From: Opitutia bacterium
GTDB lineage: Bacteria; Verrucomicrobiota; Verrucomicrobiia; Opitutales; UBA953
Direction: 5' to 3'
Length of the DNA: 21,784 nt
Assembly (NCBI GenBank): GCA_947460445.1
Contig: CANHHS010000009.1
Span: 1-21,784 of the forward strand
Positions 15,676 to 21,784 of the stretch are shown one piece after another. The position numbers and the translations under genes are program-made. The notes beneath the pieces are model-generated. The model was not told the origin of the DNA. It saw only the letters and a program-made list of their open reading frames with translations, and made no database searches. Each line of letters opens with the position of its first letter. Within the stretch, counting starts at the first letter, position 1.

Positions 15676-17275
15676 AACAGGCTTTTCGGGAGTTCTGTAA
15701 TGAAGCCTTTATAAACGCAGCAAACAGAGGGTGGGGCTTATACGGTGCCGACTTAAATTCAGGGTGATACTGCACCCCAACCATCCAGGGGTGGTCGGCG
15801 ACTTCGACAATCTCCACGAGTCCTGTTAAAGGATTGGTGCCGCCGACGCGTAAACCGCTTTGCTCCAAACGCTTACGATATTCAGGGTTGTATTCGTAAC
15901 GGTGGCGATGGCGTTCGCTAATCTTCGCAACACCGTAGGCGGCAGCGGCATGTGACCCTGGGGTTAACTCGCAGTCATAGGCGCCGAGGCGCATGGTGCC
16001 GCCCTTGGTCGCAACCGACTTCTGGGCGTCCATGAGATGGATGACGGGGTCGACGGTTGCTTGATCGAATTCAGTCGAATGGGCGGTTTTAAGGCCGAGC
16101 ACATTCCGCGCGTATTCAATCACGATAATCTGCATGCCTAAGCAAAGTCCGTAGCACGGAATTTTGCGTTCGCGGGCAAATTTAGCTGCAAGAATTTTTC
16201 CTTCAATACCGCGATTGCCGAAGCCACCGGGAATGAGAATGCCATCGAGGCCTTCAAGGGAGGTGACGCCAGACGTTTCTAAGTCTTCTGCATCGATGCG
16301 AATCACTTCAACCTCTGCTTCGTTTGCGATGCCGCCGTGGACGATGGATTCGTAAACGGATTTATAAGCATCTTGGAGTTCAATGTACTTTCCAACAACA
16401 CCTACGCGGACTTTAGCTTTGGGTTCAAGCAGTCGACGAACGGTTTCGCGCCACGGAGCAAGATCGAGCGGCCCGCATTGCAAGCCAAGGCGCCGTACCA
16501 AAAAGTCATCGATGCGTTGTTCGGCAAGCATCAAGGGTAGTTCGTAAATCGAATGAGCTACATCGCGACATTCGATGACCGCTTCGGCGGCAACGTTGCA
16601 GTAGAGGGAAAGCTTCTGGCGGTTTTCTTCGCCGATAGGTCGATCCGTGCGGCAGACGAGAATGTCAGGCTGGATGCCGATTTCACGGAGTTTGGCGACT
16701 GACTGCTGGGATGGCTTTGTCTTTAATTCGCCGGCAGCTTTGATGTATGGAACGAGGGTGCAGTGGAGGAAGCATACATTTTCCCGGCCTGCATCATGTT
16801 GGAATTGGCGAAGGGCTTCGAGGAAGGGTAAGCCCTCAATGTCTCCAGTCGTTCCGCCAATCTCGGTGATAAGAACATCCACGCCTTCGCCGCCTTCGCG
16901 GATGCGACGCTTAATTTCGTCAGTAATATGCGGGATGACTTGAACGGTTTTACCTAAGTAGTCTCCGCGACGTTCTTTTTGAATAACGGTTTCGTAAATC
17001 TGTCCGGATGTTAGACTATTTAAGCGAGAGAGACGTCCTGAAGTGAACCGCTCATAATGTCCTAAGTCCAAATCAGTCTCAGCCCCATCATCGAGCACGT
17101 AAACTTCGCCGTGCTGGTAAGGGCTCATCGTGCCAGGATCTACATTCAAGTAGGGATCAAATTTTTGAATACGCACCTTGAGGCCGCGACATTCGAGCAG
17201 CGCACCAATGGCACCCGCAGTGAGCCCTTTGCCTAATGAGGAGATGACACCGCCGGTGACAAAGATGTACTTCAT
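15674..17275 (-). CDS. pyrG: CTP synthase
   Basis: CTP synthase aminates UTP to CTP using glutamine and ATP, the last step of pyrimidine nucleotide synthesis. The 533 residues match the usual length. The N-terminal synthetase domain (about 1-270) opens with MKYIFVTGGVISSLGKG and contains the ATP/UTP regions QKFDPYLNVDPGTM (37-50) and EIGGTTGDIEG (138-148). The class I glutamine amidotransferase domain (about 290-530) has the oxyanion segment PGGFGNRG and the catalytic triad C378, H504 and E506. I chose ATG 17275; the frame is open to 17353, but that extension runs through the terminator hairpin in the leader. No ribosome binding site is seen. It is divergent from sdhC. Confidence 0.97.
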   Translation of the reverse strand: MKYIFVTGGVISSLGKGLTAGAIGALLECRGLKVRIQKFDPYLNVDPGTMSPYQHGEVYVLDDGAETDLDLGHYERFTSGRLSRLNSLTSGQIYETVIQKERRGDYLGKTVQVIPHITDEIKRRIREGGEGVDVLITEIGGTTGDIEGLPFLEALRQFQHDAGRENVCFLHCTLVPYIKAAGELKTKPSQQSVAKLREIGIQPDILVCRTDRPIGEENRQKLSLYCNVAAEAVIECRDVAHSIYELPLMLAEQRIDDFLVRRLGLQCGPLDLAPWRETVRRLLEPKAKVRVGVVGKYIELQDAYKSVYESIVHGGIANEAEVEVIRIDAEDLETSGVTSLEGLDGILIPGGFGNRGIEGKILAAKFARERKIPCYGLCLGMQIIVIEYARNVLGLKTAHSTEFDQATVDPVIHLMDAQKSVATKGGTMRLGAYDCELTPGSHAAAAYGVAKISERHRHRYEYNPEYRKRLEQSGLRVGGTNPLTGLVEIVEVADHPWMVGVQYHPEFKSAPYKPHPLFAAFIKASLQNSRKAC

Positions 17276-17296
17276 GGTGGGTTGGGTGAGTGGCTT

Positions 17297-17341
17297 AAAA
17301 AAAGAAAAGACCGGCGGGTCCGCATGGCGGGTCGCCGGTCT
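17297..17341 (-). terminator. Terminator-like hairpin in the pyrG leader (probable attenuator)
   Basis: On the minus strand a 9-bp stem pairs AGACCGGCG (17341-17333) with CGCCGGTCT (17316-17308). An inner 4-bp stem CCGC/GCGG is capped by CAT. The stem leads straight into TTTCTTTTTTT. This is a textbook intrinsic terminator, yet it lies only about 22 bases upstream of the pyrG start. No gene ends there, because the upstream neighbour sdhC runs the other way. Any transcript starting in the divergent region must pass it before pyrG, so it most likely controls pyrG by attenuation. The antiterminator signal is not evident. Confidence 0.7.
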
Positions 17342-17526
17342 GGACTTTCGCATTGCAAGGAGCCGGAGCCACTTGGCAAGGGTTTGATTTCGGGCGCCAC
17401 TTTTTCGCTGTGCATCACGCCCTCTTTCTGGGCATAGCCGTACTGCTAATACCTCCTATTTATAGCCAAAACAGGGGTGGGAAAGCTCCAGGTTATCTCC
17501 TTCAATCGTTGTTAGCCTAAAGGTCC
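17342..17526. promoter_or_regulatory. Divergent pyrG/sdhC promoter region
   Basis: This region must contain promoters for pyrG (minus) and sdhCAB (plus). The most AT-rich patch, 17457-17464, reads TATAAAT on the minus strand and is a possible pyrG -10 element, but there is no good -35 at 17 bases. A small hairpin, GCCC (17419-17422) with GGGC (17430-17433), lies within the presumed pyrG leader. The sdhC start is preceded by AAAGG, one of the few Shine-Dalgarno-like sequences in the window. Confidence 0.35.
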
Positions 17527-18213
17527 ATGTCTACCCCCTCTTGCAATTCTGCCCTTTCCTCGATCGGAAAGAAGGCCGTGATGGCCCTCACAGGGCTTTT
17601 ATTGGTCGGTTTCATTTTGGGCCATCTTTCTGGAAACCTCTTATTCTTTAAAGGGCCAGAGGCCTTGAATGCTTATGCTCAATGGCTTCATGAGCATGCC
17701 GCGTTGATTTGGACTGCACGGGTAACCCTCTTATTAGGGGTCATTGCTCACATCGCTGCTGGAATTTCCTTAACGCTCGAAAACCGTGCAGCTCGATCAG
17801 GTGGTCCTGCTGTCGAGCAGACCCGTCGTGCATCTTGGGGTTCATTGACGATGCCATACACGGGGCTCGTGGTGCTTGGGTTTATCGTCTTTCACCTCCT
17901 CCATTACACATTCCAGTCCGTTGCCTTGGGTGGACAGACTTTCCCTTTAGCGACGAACCCAGCTTTCACCGATGTTCACGCAATGTTGGTTGCCGGATTC
18001 AGTCATTCAGGTGTTTCCGCATTTTACATTATCTCACTGGCCCTTCTGAGTCTCCACCTTAGCCACGGGGTTAGCAGTATGTTCCAGACGCTGGGACTCC
18101 GCAATGAGCGCTGGCGCGGACGATTGGATATCCTCGCCATAGCTTTTGGTTGGATCGTCTTTCTTGGTTTCTCTGCCATCCCAGCCTCAATCCTCGCAGG
18201 TTGCATAAAGTAA
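17527..18213 (+). CDS. sdhC: Succinate dehydrogenase/fumarate reductase cytochrome b subunit (b558 type)
   Basis: This diheme membrane anchor links the SdhAB catalytic part to the menaquinone or quinone pool. The 228 residues have five predicted transmembrane helices, the number expected for the single-subunit b558 family (as in Bacillus). Histidines at H33, H75, H123 and H177 lie in successive helices. They fit the four axial ligands of two b hemes; the H33-H75 distance equals that in the Bacillus protein. A second anchor gene (sdhD) is absent, which agrees with the family. It starts the sdhC-A-B operon with AAAGG upstream of the ATG, and the gap to sdhA is four bases. Confidence 0.92.
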   Translation: MSTPSCNSALSSIGKKAVMALTGLLLVGFILGHLSGNLLFFKGPEALNAYAQWLHEHAALIWTARVTLLLGVIAHIAAGISLTLENRAARSGGPAVEQTRRASWGSLTMPYTGLVVLGFIVFHLLHYTFQSVALGGQTFPLATNPAFTDVHAMLVAGFSHSGVSAFYIISLALLSLHLSHGVSSMFQTLGLRNERWRGRLDILAIAFGWIVFLGFSAIPASILAGCIK

Positions 18214-18217
18214 TCCC

Positions 18218-20146
18218 ATGAACCTTGACTCCAAAATTCCTACCGGCCCGCTTTCTGCGAAGTGGGACAATCATAAAGCAAAGCTGCGTTTAGTTAACCC
18301 AGCGAACCGACGTAAATACCATATCATCGTGGTTGGTTCCGGTCTTGCAGGTGCTGCAGCTGCTTCATCGCTTGGCGAACAAGGCTATGACGTGTCATGT
18401 TTCTGTTACCAAGACAGTCCGCGACGCGCTCACTCGATTGCCGCTCAGGGCGGTATCAACGCAGCGAAGAATTATCAGAATGACGGCGACTCTGTGCGTC
18501 GACTATTCCAAGATACTATCAAGGGTGGCGATTACCGTGCGCGCGAAGCTAACGTCTACCGCCTCGCACAACTCTCCACGGCAATCATTGATCAATGCGT
18601 TGCCCAGGGGGTTCCCTTTGCCCGTGAGTACGGTGGTCTGCTTGCGAATCGCTCCTTTGGTGGAGCTCAAGTCTCGCGAACTTTCTATGCACGCGGTCAG
18701 ACCGGCCAACAGTTGTTGCTCGGCGCATATTCGTCTCTTTCGCGCCAAATTGGTGCTGGGACAGTGAAGATGTATCCGCGCCACGAGATGCTCGACCTCG
18801 TGCTTGTTGGCGGCCACGCCAAGGGCATCGTCACGCGCAATCTTGTAACCGGCGAAGTGCGCACTTGGTCGGCCGACTGTGTTGTTCTTTGTACGGGCGG
18901 TTACGGCAACGTTTTCTATCTCTCAACGAATGCGCAAGGTTGCAACGTGTCAGCGACCTATCGCTCATACCGACGCGGTGCGCTCTTTGCGAATCCGTGC
19001 TATACGCAGATTCACCCCACATGCATTCCCGTTCACGGTGACGATCAGTCGAAGTTGACGTTAATGTCAGAATCCCTTCGTAATGACGGTCGCGTTTGGG
19101 TGCCAAAGACTATGGCCGACTGCGGCAAAGATCCTGCTCAAGTTGCGGAGGCCGATCGCGATTACTTCCTCGAACGAAAGTATCCAAGCTACGGAAACCT
19201 CGCCCCTCGCGACATTGCTTCACGCGCTGCCAAAGAGGCGTGTGATGAGGGGCGCGGCGTTGGGCCTGAAGTTGGTGGCCGTCGATTGGGAGTTTACCTA
19301 GATTTCTCGGCATCCATTCAGCGACTCGGAGAGTCTGTAGTGCGTGAGCGCTACGGTAACTTGTTCGACATGTACGAAAACATTACGGGCGAGAATGCTT
19401 ACCGCCGCCCGATGCGTATCTATCCTGCCGTCCACTACACGATGGGCGGGCTTTGGGTGGATTATAATCTGCAGTCAAATATCCCTGGTCTATTCGTCGG
19501 CGGTGAAGCCAACTTCTCCGACCACGGTGCTAATCGCTTAGGCGCATCCGCATTGATGCAGGGATTGGCCGACGGTTATTTTGTTTTGCCCTACACGGTT
19601 GCGGATTACCTCGCAGGCGTTGGTTTGTCCGGCCGTCCTTCTGTCGACGGCGTCGAATACCGCGATGTGCTCGCCCAGGTTAATGACCGCGTCAATCGCC
19701 TGCTCAAGAATCAGGGCAAACAAACGGCACGCAGCTACCATAAGCAGCTCGGGAAAATTATCTGGGACGAGTGCGGCATGGCTCGCACCCGTGAAGGACT
19801 TACCAAGGCAATTTCTGATATCCGCGGCCTGCGCGAAGATTTCTGGAAAAACGTTGCCGTGCCTGGCACAGGGGCTGACGTTACCCCTGAGCTCGAACGC
19901 GCAGGGCGCGTCGCCGATTTCCTTGAATTCGGAGAATTAATGTGCCGAGACGCTTTGGTTCGCGAAGAGTCTTGTGGCGGACATTTCCGTACCGAGTACC
20001 AAGTCGACGGTGAAGCGAAGCGCGACGACGCGCGTTTTGCGCACGTAGCTGCTTGGCAGTGGGCGGGTGAAACGGCCGAACCTATTCGCCATGAAGAGGC
20101 CCTTGTTTACGAGGAAGCTCAACTCTCCACCCGCTCTTACAAGTAA
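18218..20146 (+). CDS. sdhA: Succinate dehydrogenase/fumarate reductase flavoprotein subunit
   Basis: SdhA oxidises succinate to fumarate using covalently bound FAD and belongs to both the TCA cycle and the respiratory chain. The 642 residues contain an N-terminal dinucleotide-binding motif (VVGSGLAGAAAA, about 38-49) and the FAD-linking H72 in RRAHSIAAQGG. Active-site residues include H266 in IHPTCIP, R331 in APRDIASRA, H406 in YPAVHYTMGG and R440 in HGANRLGASAL. A C-terminal helical cap follows. The length and insert pattern match the long, b558-associated SdhA form more than the shorter proteobacterial one. There is no Shine-Dalgarno sequence. It ends five bases before sdhB. Confidence 0.96.
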   Translation: MNLDSKIPTGPLSAKWDNHKAKLRLVNPANRRKYHIIVVGSGLAGAAAASSLGEQGYDVSCFCYQDSPRRAHSIAAQGGINAAKNYQNDGDSVRRLFQDTIKGGDYRAREANVYRLAQLSTAIIDQCVAQGVPFAREYGGLLANRSFGGAQVSRTFYARGQTGQQLLLGAYSSLSRQIGAGTVKMYPRHEMLDLVLVGGHAKGIVTRNLVTGEVRTWSADCVVLCTGGYGNVFYLSTNAQGCNVSATYRSYRRGALFANPCYTQIHPTCIPVHGDDQSKLTLMSESLRNDGRVWVPKTMADCGKDPAQVAEADRDYFLERKYPSYGNLAPRDIASRAAKEACDEGRGVGPEVGGRRLGVYLDFSASIQRLGESVVRERYGNLFDMYENITGENAYRRPMRIYPAVHYTMGGLWVDYNLQSNIPGLFVGGEANFSDHGANRLGASALMQGLADGYFVLPYTVADYLAGVGLSGRPSVDGVEYRDVLAQVNDRVNRLLKNQGKQTARSYHKQLGKIIWDECGMARTREGLTKAISDIRGLREDFWKNVAVPGTGADVTPELERAGRVADFLEFGELMCRDALVREESCGGHFRTEYQVDGEAKRDDARFAHVAAWQWAGETAEPIRHEEALVYEEAQLSTRSYK

Positions 20147-20151
20147 CCACC

Positions 20152-20970
20152 ATGGTAAAGGACAATCATTCTCACTCCGCCGACTCCGTGCTTAACTTGC
20201 GTTTGCGTGTTTGGCGCCAACGTCGCGGGCAGCCAGGTGCATTTGAAGAGCACGCACTTCAAGGCGTTTCCACATCAGCGTCTTTCTTAGAGATGATGGA
20301 CATGCTCAATGAGAAGCTTGTTCGCGATGGCAAAGAACCGTTCGCCTTTGACCACGATTGCCGTGAAGGCATCTGCGGAATGTGTTCCATGACCATCAAT
20401 GGTATGCCCCATGGACCTTTGCCCGGGGTAACCACTTGTCAGTTGCACATGCGCAATTTCCGCGATGGCGAAACGATCACGGTTGAGCCATGGCGCGCAC
20501 GCGCGTTTCCTGTGTTGCGGGATTTAATGGTCGACCGATCTGGCTTTGATAAAGTTATTCAGTCGGGCGGATTTATTAGCATCCGGGCGGGCTCTGCACC
20601 TGAAGCCAATGCCACGCCGATTGCTAAAGATGTTTCCGATGCTGCGATGGACGCTGCTGAATGTATCGGTTGCGGCGCTTGCGTTGCTTCGTGCAAAAAC
20701 GGTTCCGCAATGCTATTCGTCGGCGCCAAGGTTACGCACTTGAATTTATTACCCCAAGGTCAGCCTGAGCGTGATCGTCGCGTTCTCGCTATGGTGCGTA
20801 CGATGGATGACGTCGGTTTCGGCAATTGCACCAATCAAGGCGAGTGCCAGGCGCACTGCCCAAAGGGTATTACCTTGGACGTCATTTCTCACTTAAACCG
20901 AGATTACCTCGGCGCACGCGTTAAGGCCTTCTTCTCTTCGACTGGCAAGGCGCGGCGCGGTGGTGACTAA
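20152..20970 (+). CDS. sdhB: Succinate dehydrogenase/fumarate reductase iron-sulfur subunit
   Basis: SdhB passes electrons from FAD to the quinone site through three clusters. The 272 residues contain the plant-type [2Fe-2S] cysteines C70, C75, C78 and C96. The C-terminal ferredoxin-like part holds CIGCGACVASC (171-181) and C226, C232 and C236, which together can bind one [4Fe-4S] and one [3Fe-4S] cluster. All expected ligands are present. It is the last gene of sdhCAB, and its TAA is one base from the marC stop on the opposite strand. No terminator was seen in this tight convergent junction. Confidence 0.96.
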   Translation: MVKDNHSHSADSVLNLRLRVWRQRRGQPGAFEEHALQGVSTSASFLEMMDMLNEKLVRDGKEPFAFDHDCREGICGMCSMTINGMPHGPLPGVTTCQLHMRNFRDGETITVEPWRARAFPVLRDLMVDRSGFDKVIQSGGFISIRAGSAPEANATPIAKDVSDAAMDAAECIGCGACVASCKNGSAMLFVGAKVTHLNLLPQGQPERDRRVLAMVRTMDDVGFGNCTNQGECQAHCPKGITLDVISHLNRDYLGARVKAFFSSTGKARRGGD

Positions 20971-20971
20971 G

Positions 20972-21610
20972 TTAAATAAGGGTACGCGCGAGTGCCGGGA
21001 ATAGCTTGGTGAGCCCGTCGGCCATAATCTCTACGCCGACGGCCGCAAGCACTAGGCCCATAATCCGCGTCAGAACGTTGATGCCGGTTTCTCCAAGGAA
21101 GCGAGCAATCCGGCCAGCTCCTGCAAAAGCGGCGAAGGTCACCGCGCCGCCCACAATTCCATAACCTGCTAAAATAAGTGTATCCACGGGCCCTTTGCTT
21201 TGCTGGGCGTAAATCACCATCGTCGAAATAGTCGCTGGTCCGGTTAAAAGTGGGATAGCTAGTGGACTAACTGCAACGCTGTCACCGACATCGACGCGCT
21301 GGGAGGCCGCAGCAACTTCACGCGGGTTACTATCTGCTGGTTCAGCATTTAACATCTGAATGGCGTTAATCAGCAGCAGCATGCCGCCACCGACCTGAAA
21401 AGACGCGATGGAGATGCCGAAGAATTCAAGAAGGCGTAAACCGGCGAGCGCGCTCAGTGCGATCACTGCAAAGACGGTTAGTGAACTCACCCAAATCGTA
21501 CGTCGACGCTGGGCGGGATTAAGATTCCGCGTGAAGTGAATAAAAAACGGGATCACCCCAATTGGGTTCAAAACCGCAAGTAAGGTGACGAGCTGTTTCA
21601 GCGGATCCAT
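20972..21610 (-). CDS. marC: MarC family integral membrane protein
   Basis: MarC family proteins are six-helix inner-membrane proteins of unknown function; despite the name, a role in multiple antibiotic resistance was not upheld. The 212 residues begin LKQLVTLLAVLNPIGVIPFF, the usual first helix with the N-P-I-G motif. They contain the internal repeat counterpart AIPLLTGPATISTMV near the middle, and the rest is hydrophobic. The ATG at 21610 gives the standard family start. The open frame continues to 21727, but those residues overlap an upstream gene and a hairpin. There is no Shine-Dalgarno sequence. The gene converges on sdhB. Confidence 0.88.
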   Translation of the reverse strand: MDPLKQLVTLLAVLNPIGVIPFFIHFTRNLNPAQRRRTIWVSSLTVFAVIALSALAGLRLLEFFGISIASFQVGGGMLLLINAIQMLNAEPADSNPREVAAASQRVDVGDSVAVSPLAIPLLTGPATISTMVIYAQQSKGPVDTLILAGYGIVGGAVTFAAFAGAGRIARFLGETGINVLTRIMGLVLAAVGVEIMADGLTKLFPALARTLI

Positions 21611-21614
21611 AAGC

Positions 21615-21641
21615 AAAACAGTGCTGTCACGATGAGACAGC
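21615..21641 (-). terminator. Weak terminator-like hairpin just upstream of marC
   Basis: On the minus strand GCTGTC (21641-21636) pairs with GACAGC (21628-21623) around a 7-base loop. CACTG and a short TTTT (21618-21615) follow. It lies 16 bases after the stop of the partial gene at the right edge and ends four bases before the marC ATG. It could terminate the upstream gene or influence marC translation. The U-run is short and offset from the stem, so confidence is low. Confidence 0.35.
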
Positions 21642-21656
21642 GCCACTCGAAAAAGT

Positions 21657-21784
21657 TTAAACGAGTCGCAATAGGCCAACGCTTTCTTCGAGCCCGCCTG
21701 GGCGCGCGCGCAACAGCCATGCGGCACGGTAGCGCTCGGCCAGACGCCGCCGGGTTTCCTCCGAGGGCGGGCGTTGCCCAGCAG
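21657..21784 (-). CDS. 3' end of an unidentified gene (partial at window edge)
   Basis: A minus-strand frame enters from the right edge and ends at TAA (21659-21657), giving 41 C-terminal residues rich in Arg, Leu and Glu and ending GLLRLV. It contains an amphipathic helix around RRRLAERYRAAWLLRAR. About two thirds of its codons end in G or C, and the segment is visibly more GC-rich than most of the window, as expected of coding DNA and unlike the AT-richer spacer after it. I do not recognise the family from this fragment. It would be transcribed toward marC, with 46 bases between them. Confidence 0.45.
   Translation of the reverse strand, partial: AGQRPPSEETRRRLAERYRAAWLLRARPGGLEESVGLLRLV

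Noticed and set aside
17276..17353. A 26-residue N-terminal extension of PyrG
   Set aside because: It would translate through the terminator hairpin and T-tract. CTP synthases begin at the M-K-Y-I-F-V-T-G-G segment, so the ATG at 17275 is preferred.
17417..17435. Hairpin GCCC/GGGC as a terminator
   Set aside because: The stem is short and no T-run follows on either strand. It may be part of the pyrG leader fold but is not a terminator.
17308..17470. Bacillus-type CTP-sensing reiterative transcription at pyrG
   Set aside because: I found no well-placed promoter followed by a GGGC start, and the 5' arm of the terminator is not a C/U-run able to pair with added Gs. Attenuation is kept but this mechanism is not claimed.
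1..21784. CRISPR arrays, insertion sequences, toxin-antitoxin, phage defence or secondary-metabolite genes
   Set aside because: No regularly spaced repeats, no transposase or integrase frames, and every stretch is accounted for by housekeeping, respiratory or Bat genes and short spacers under 300 bases.

Overview
This window looks like the chromosome of a Gram-negative, aerobically respiring bacterium of roughly even GC content. It carries an LptF-type lipopolysaccharide permease, a lipoprotein caa3-type oxidase, a complete Bat/MoxR cluster and a three-gene sdhCAB operon with a diheme b558-type anchor. That combination, together with scarce Shine-Dalgarno sequences, is most reminiscent of the PVC or Bacteroidetes side of the tree; Verrucomicrobiota is my best guess. 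This is inference, because there is no rRNA or other taxonomic marker. There is no transposase, integrase, CRISPR array or other sign of mobile DNA. The window is core metabolism, not a defence or genomic island.

Layout from left to right. Positions 9-171 hold two tRNA genes, Thr(TGT) and Gln(CTG). folP (dihydropteroate synthase, minus strand) runs convergently up to the tRNA-Gln. A 200-bp divergent regulatory region then leads into a plus-strand cytochrome oxidase operon: coxB (subunit II with a fused cytochrome c), coxA, coxC, coxD and a ctaG-type assembly factor (1280-6566). Facing it is a long minus-strand cluster transcribed from about 15600 down to 6574: moxR, a DUF58 gene, a small membrane protein, batA, batB, batC, batD, batE and lptF. 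Most of its junctions are 4-base ATGA overlaps or gaps of a few bases, so it is probably one transcript. pyrG (CTP synthase) lies upstream of moxR on the same strand. Divergent from pyrG is sdhC-sdhA-sdhB (17527-20970). It converges, with a single base between stop codons, on a marC-family membrane protein gene. The right edge contains the 3' end of another minus-strand gene.

Functionally, sdhCAB feeds electrons into the respiratory chain and coxBACD is the terminal oxidase, with CtaG helping copper-site assembly. The MoxR/Bat set is a MoxR-type ATPase plus von Willebrand A and TPR proteins of the envelope. It is linked to stress or aerotolerance in other organisms, but its biochemistry is unsettled.

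No wholly new system is evident. The most notable signals are: (1) a strong intrinsic-terminator structure inside the pyrG leader, i.e. a probable attenuator; (2) a tandemly duplicated lipoprotein signal peptide at the N-terminus of CoxB; (3) a repeated CC-ATG start context, in which eight genes have CC directly before ATG and mostly no Shine-Dalgarno sequence; (4) structured RNA and a coupled mini-ORF between coxD and ctaG.
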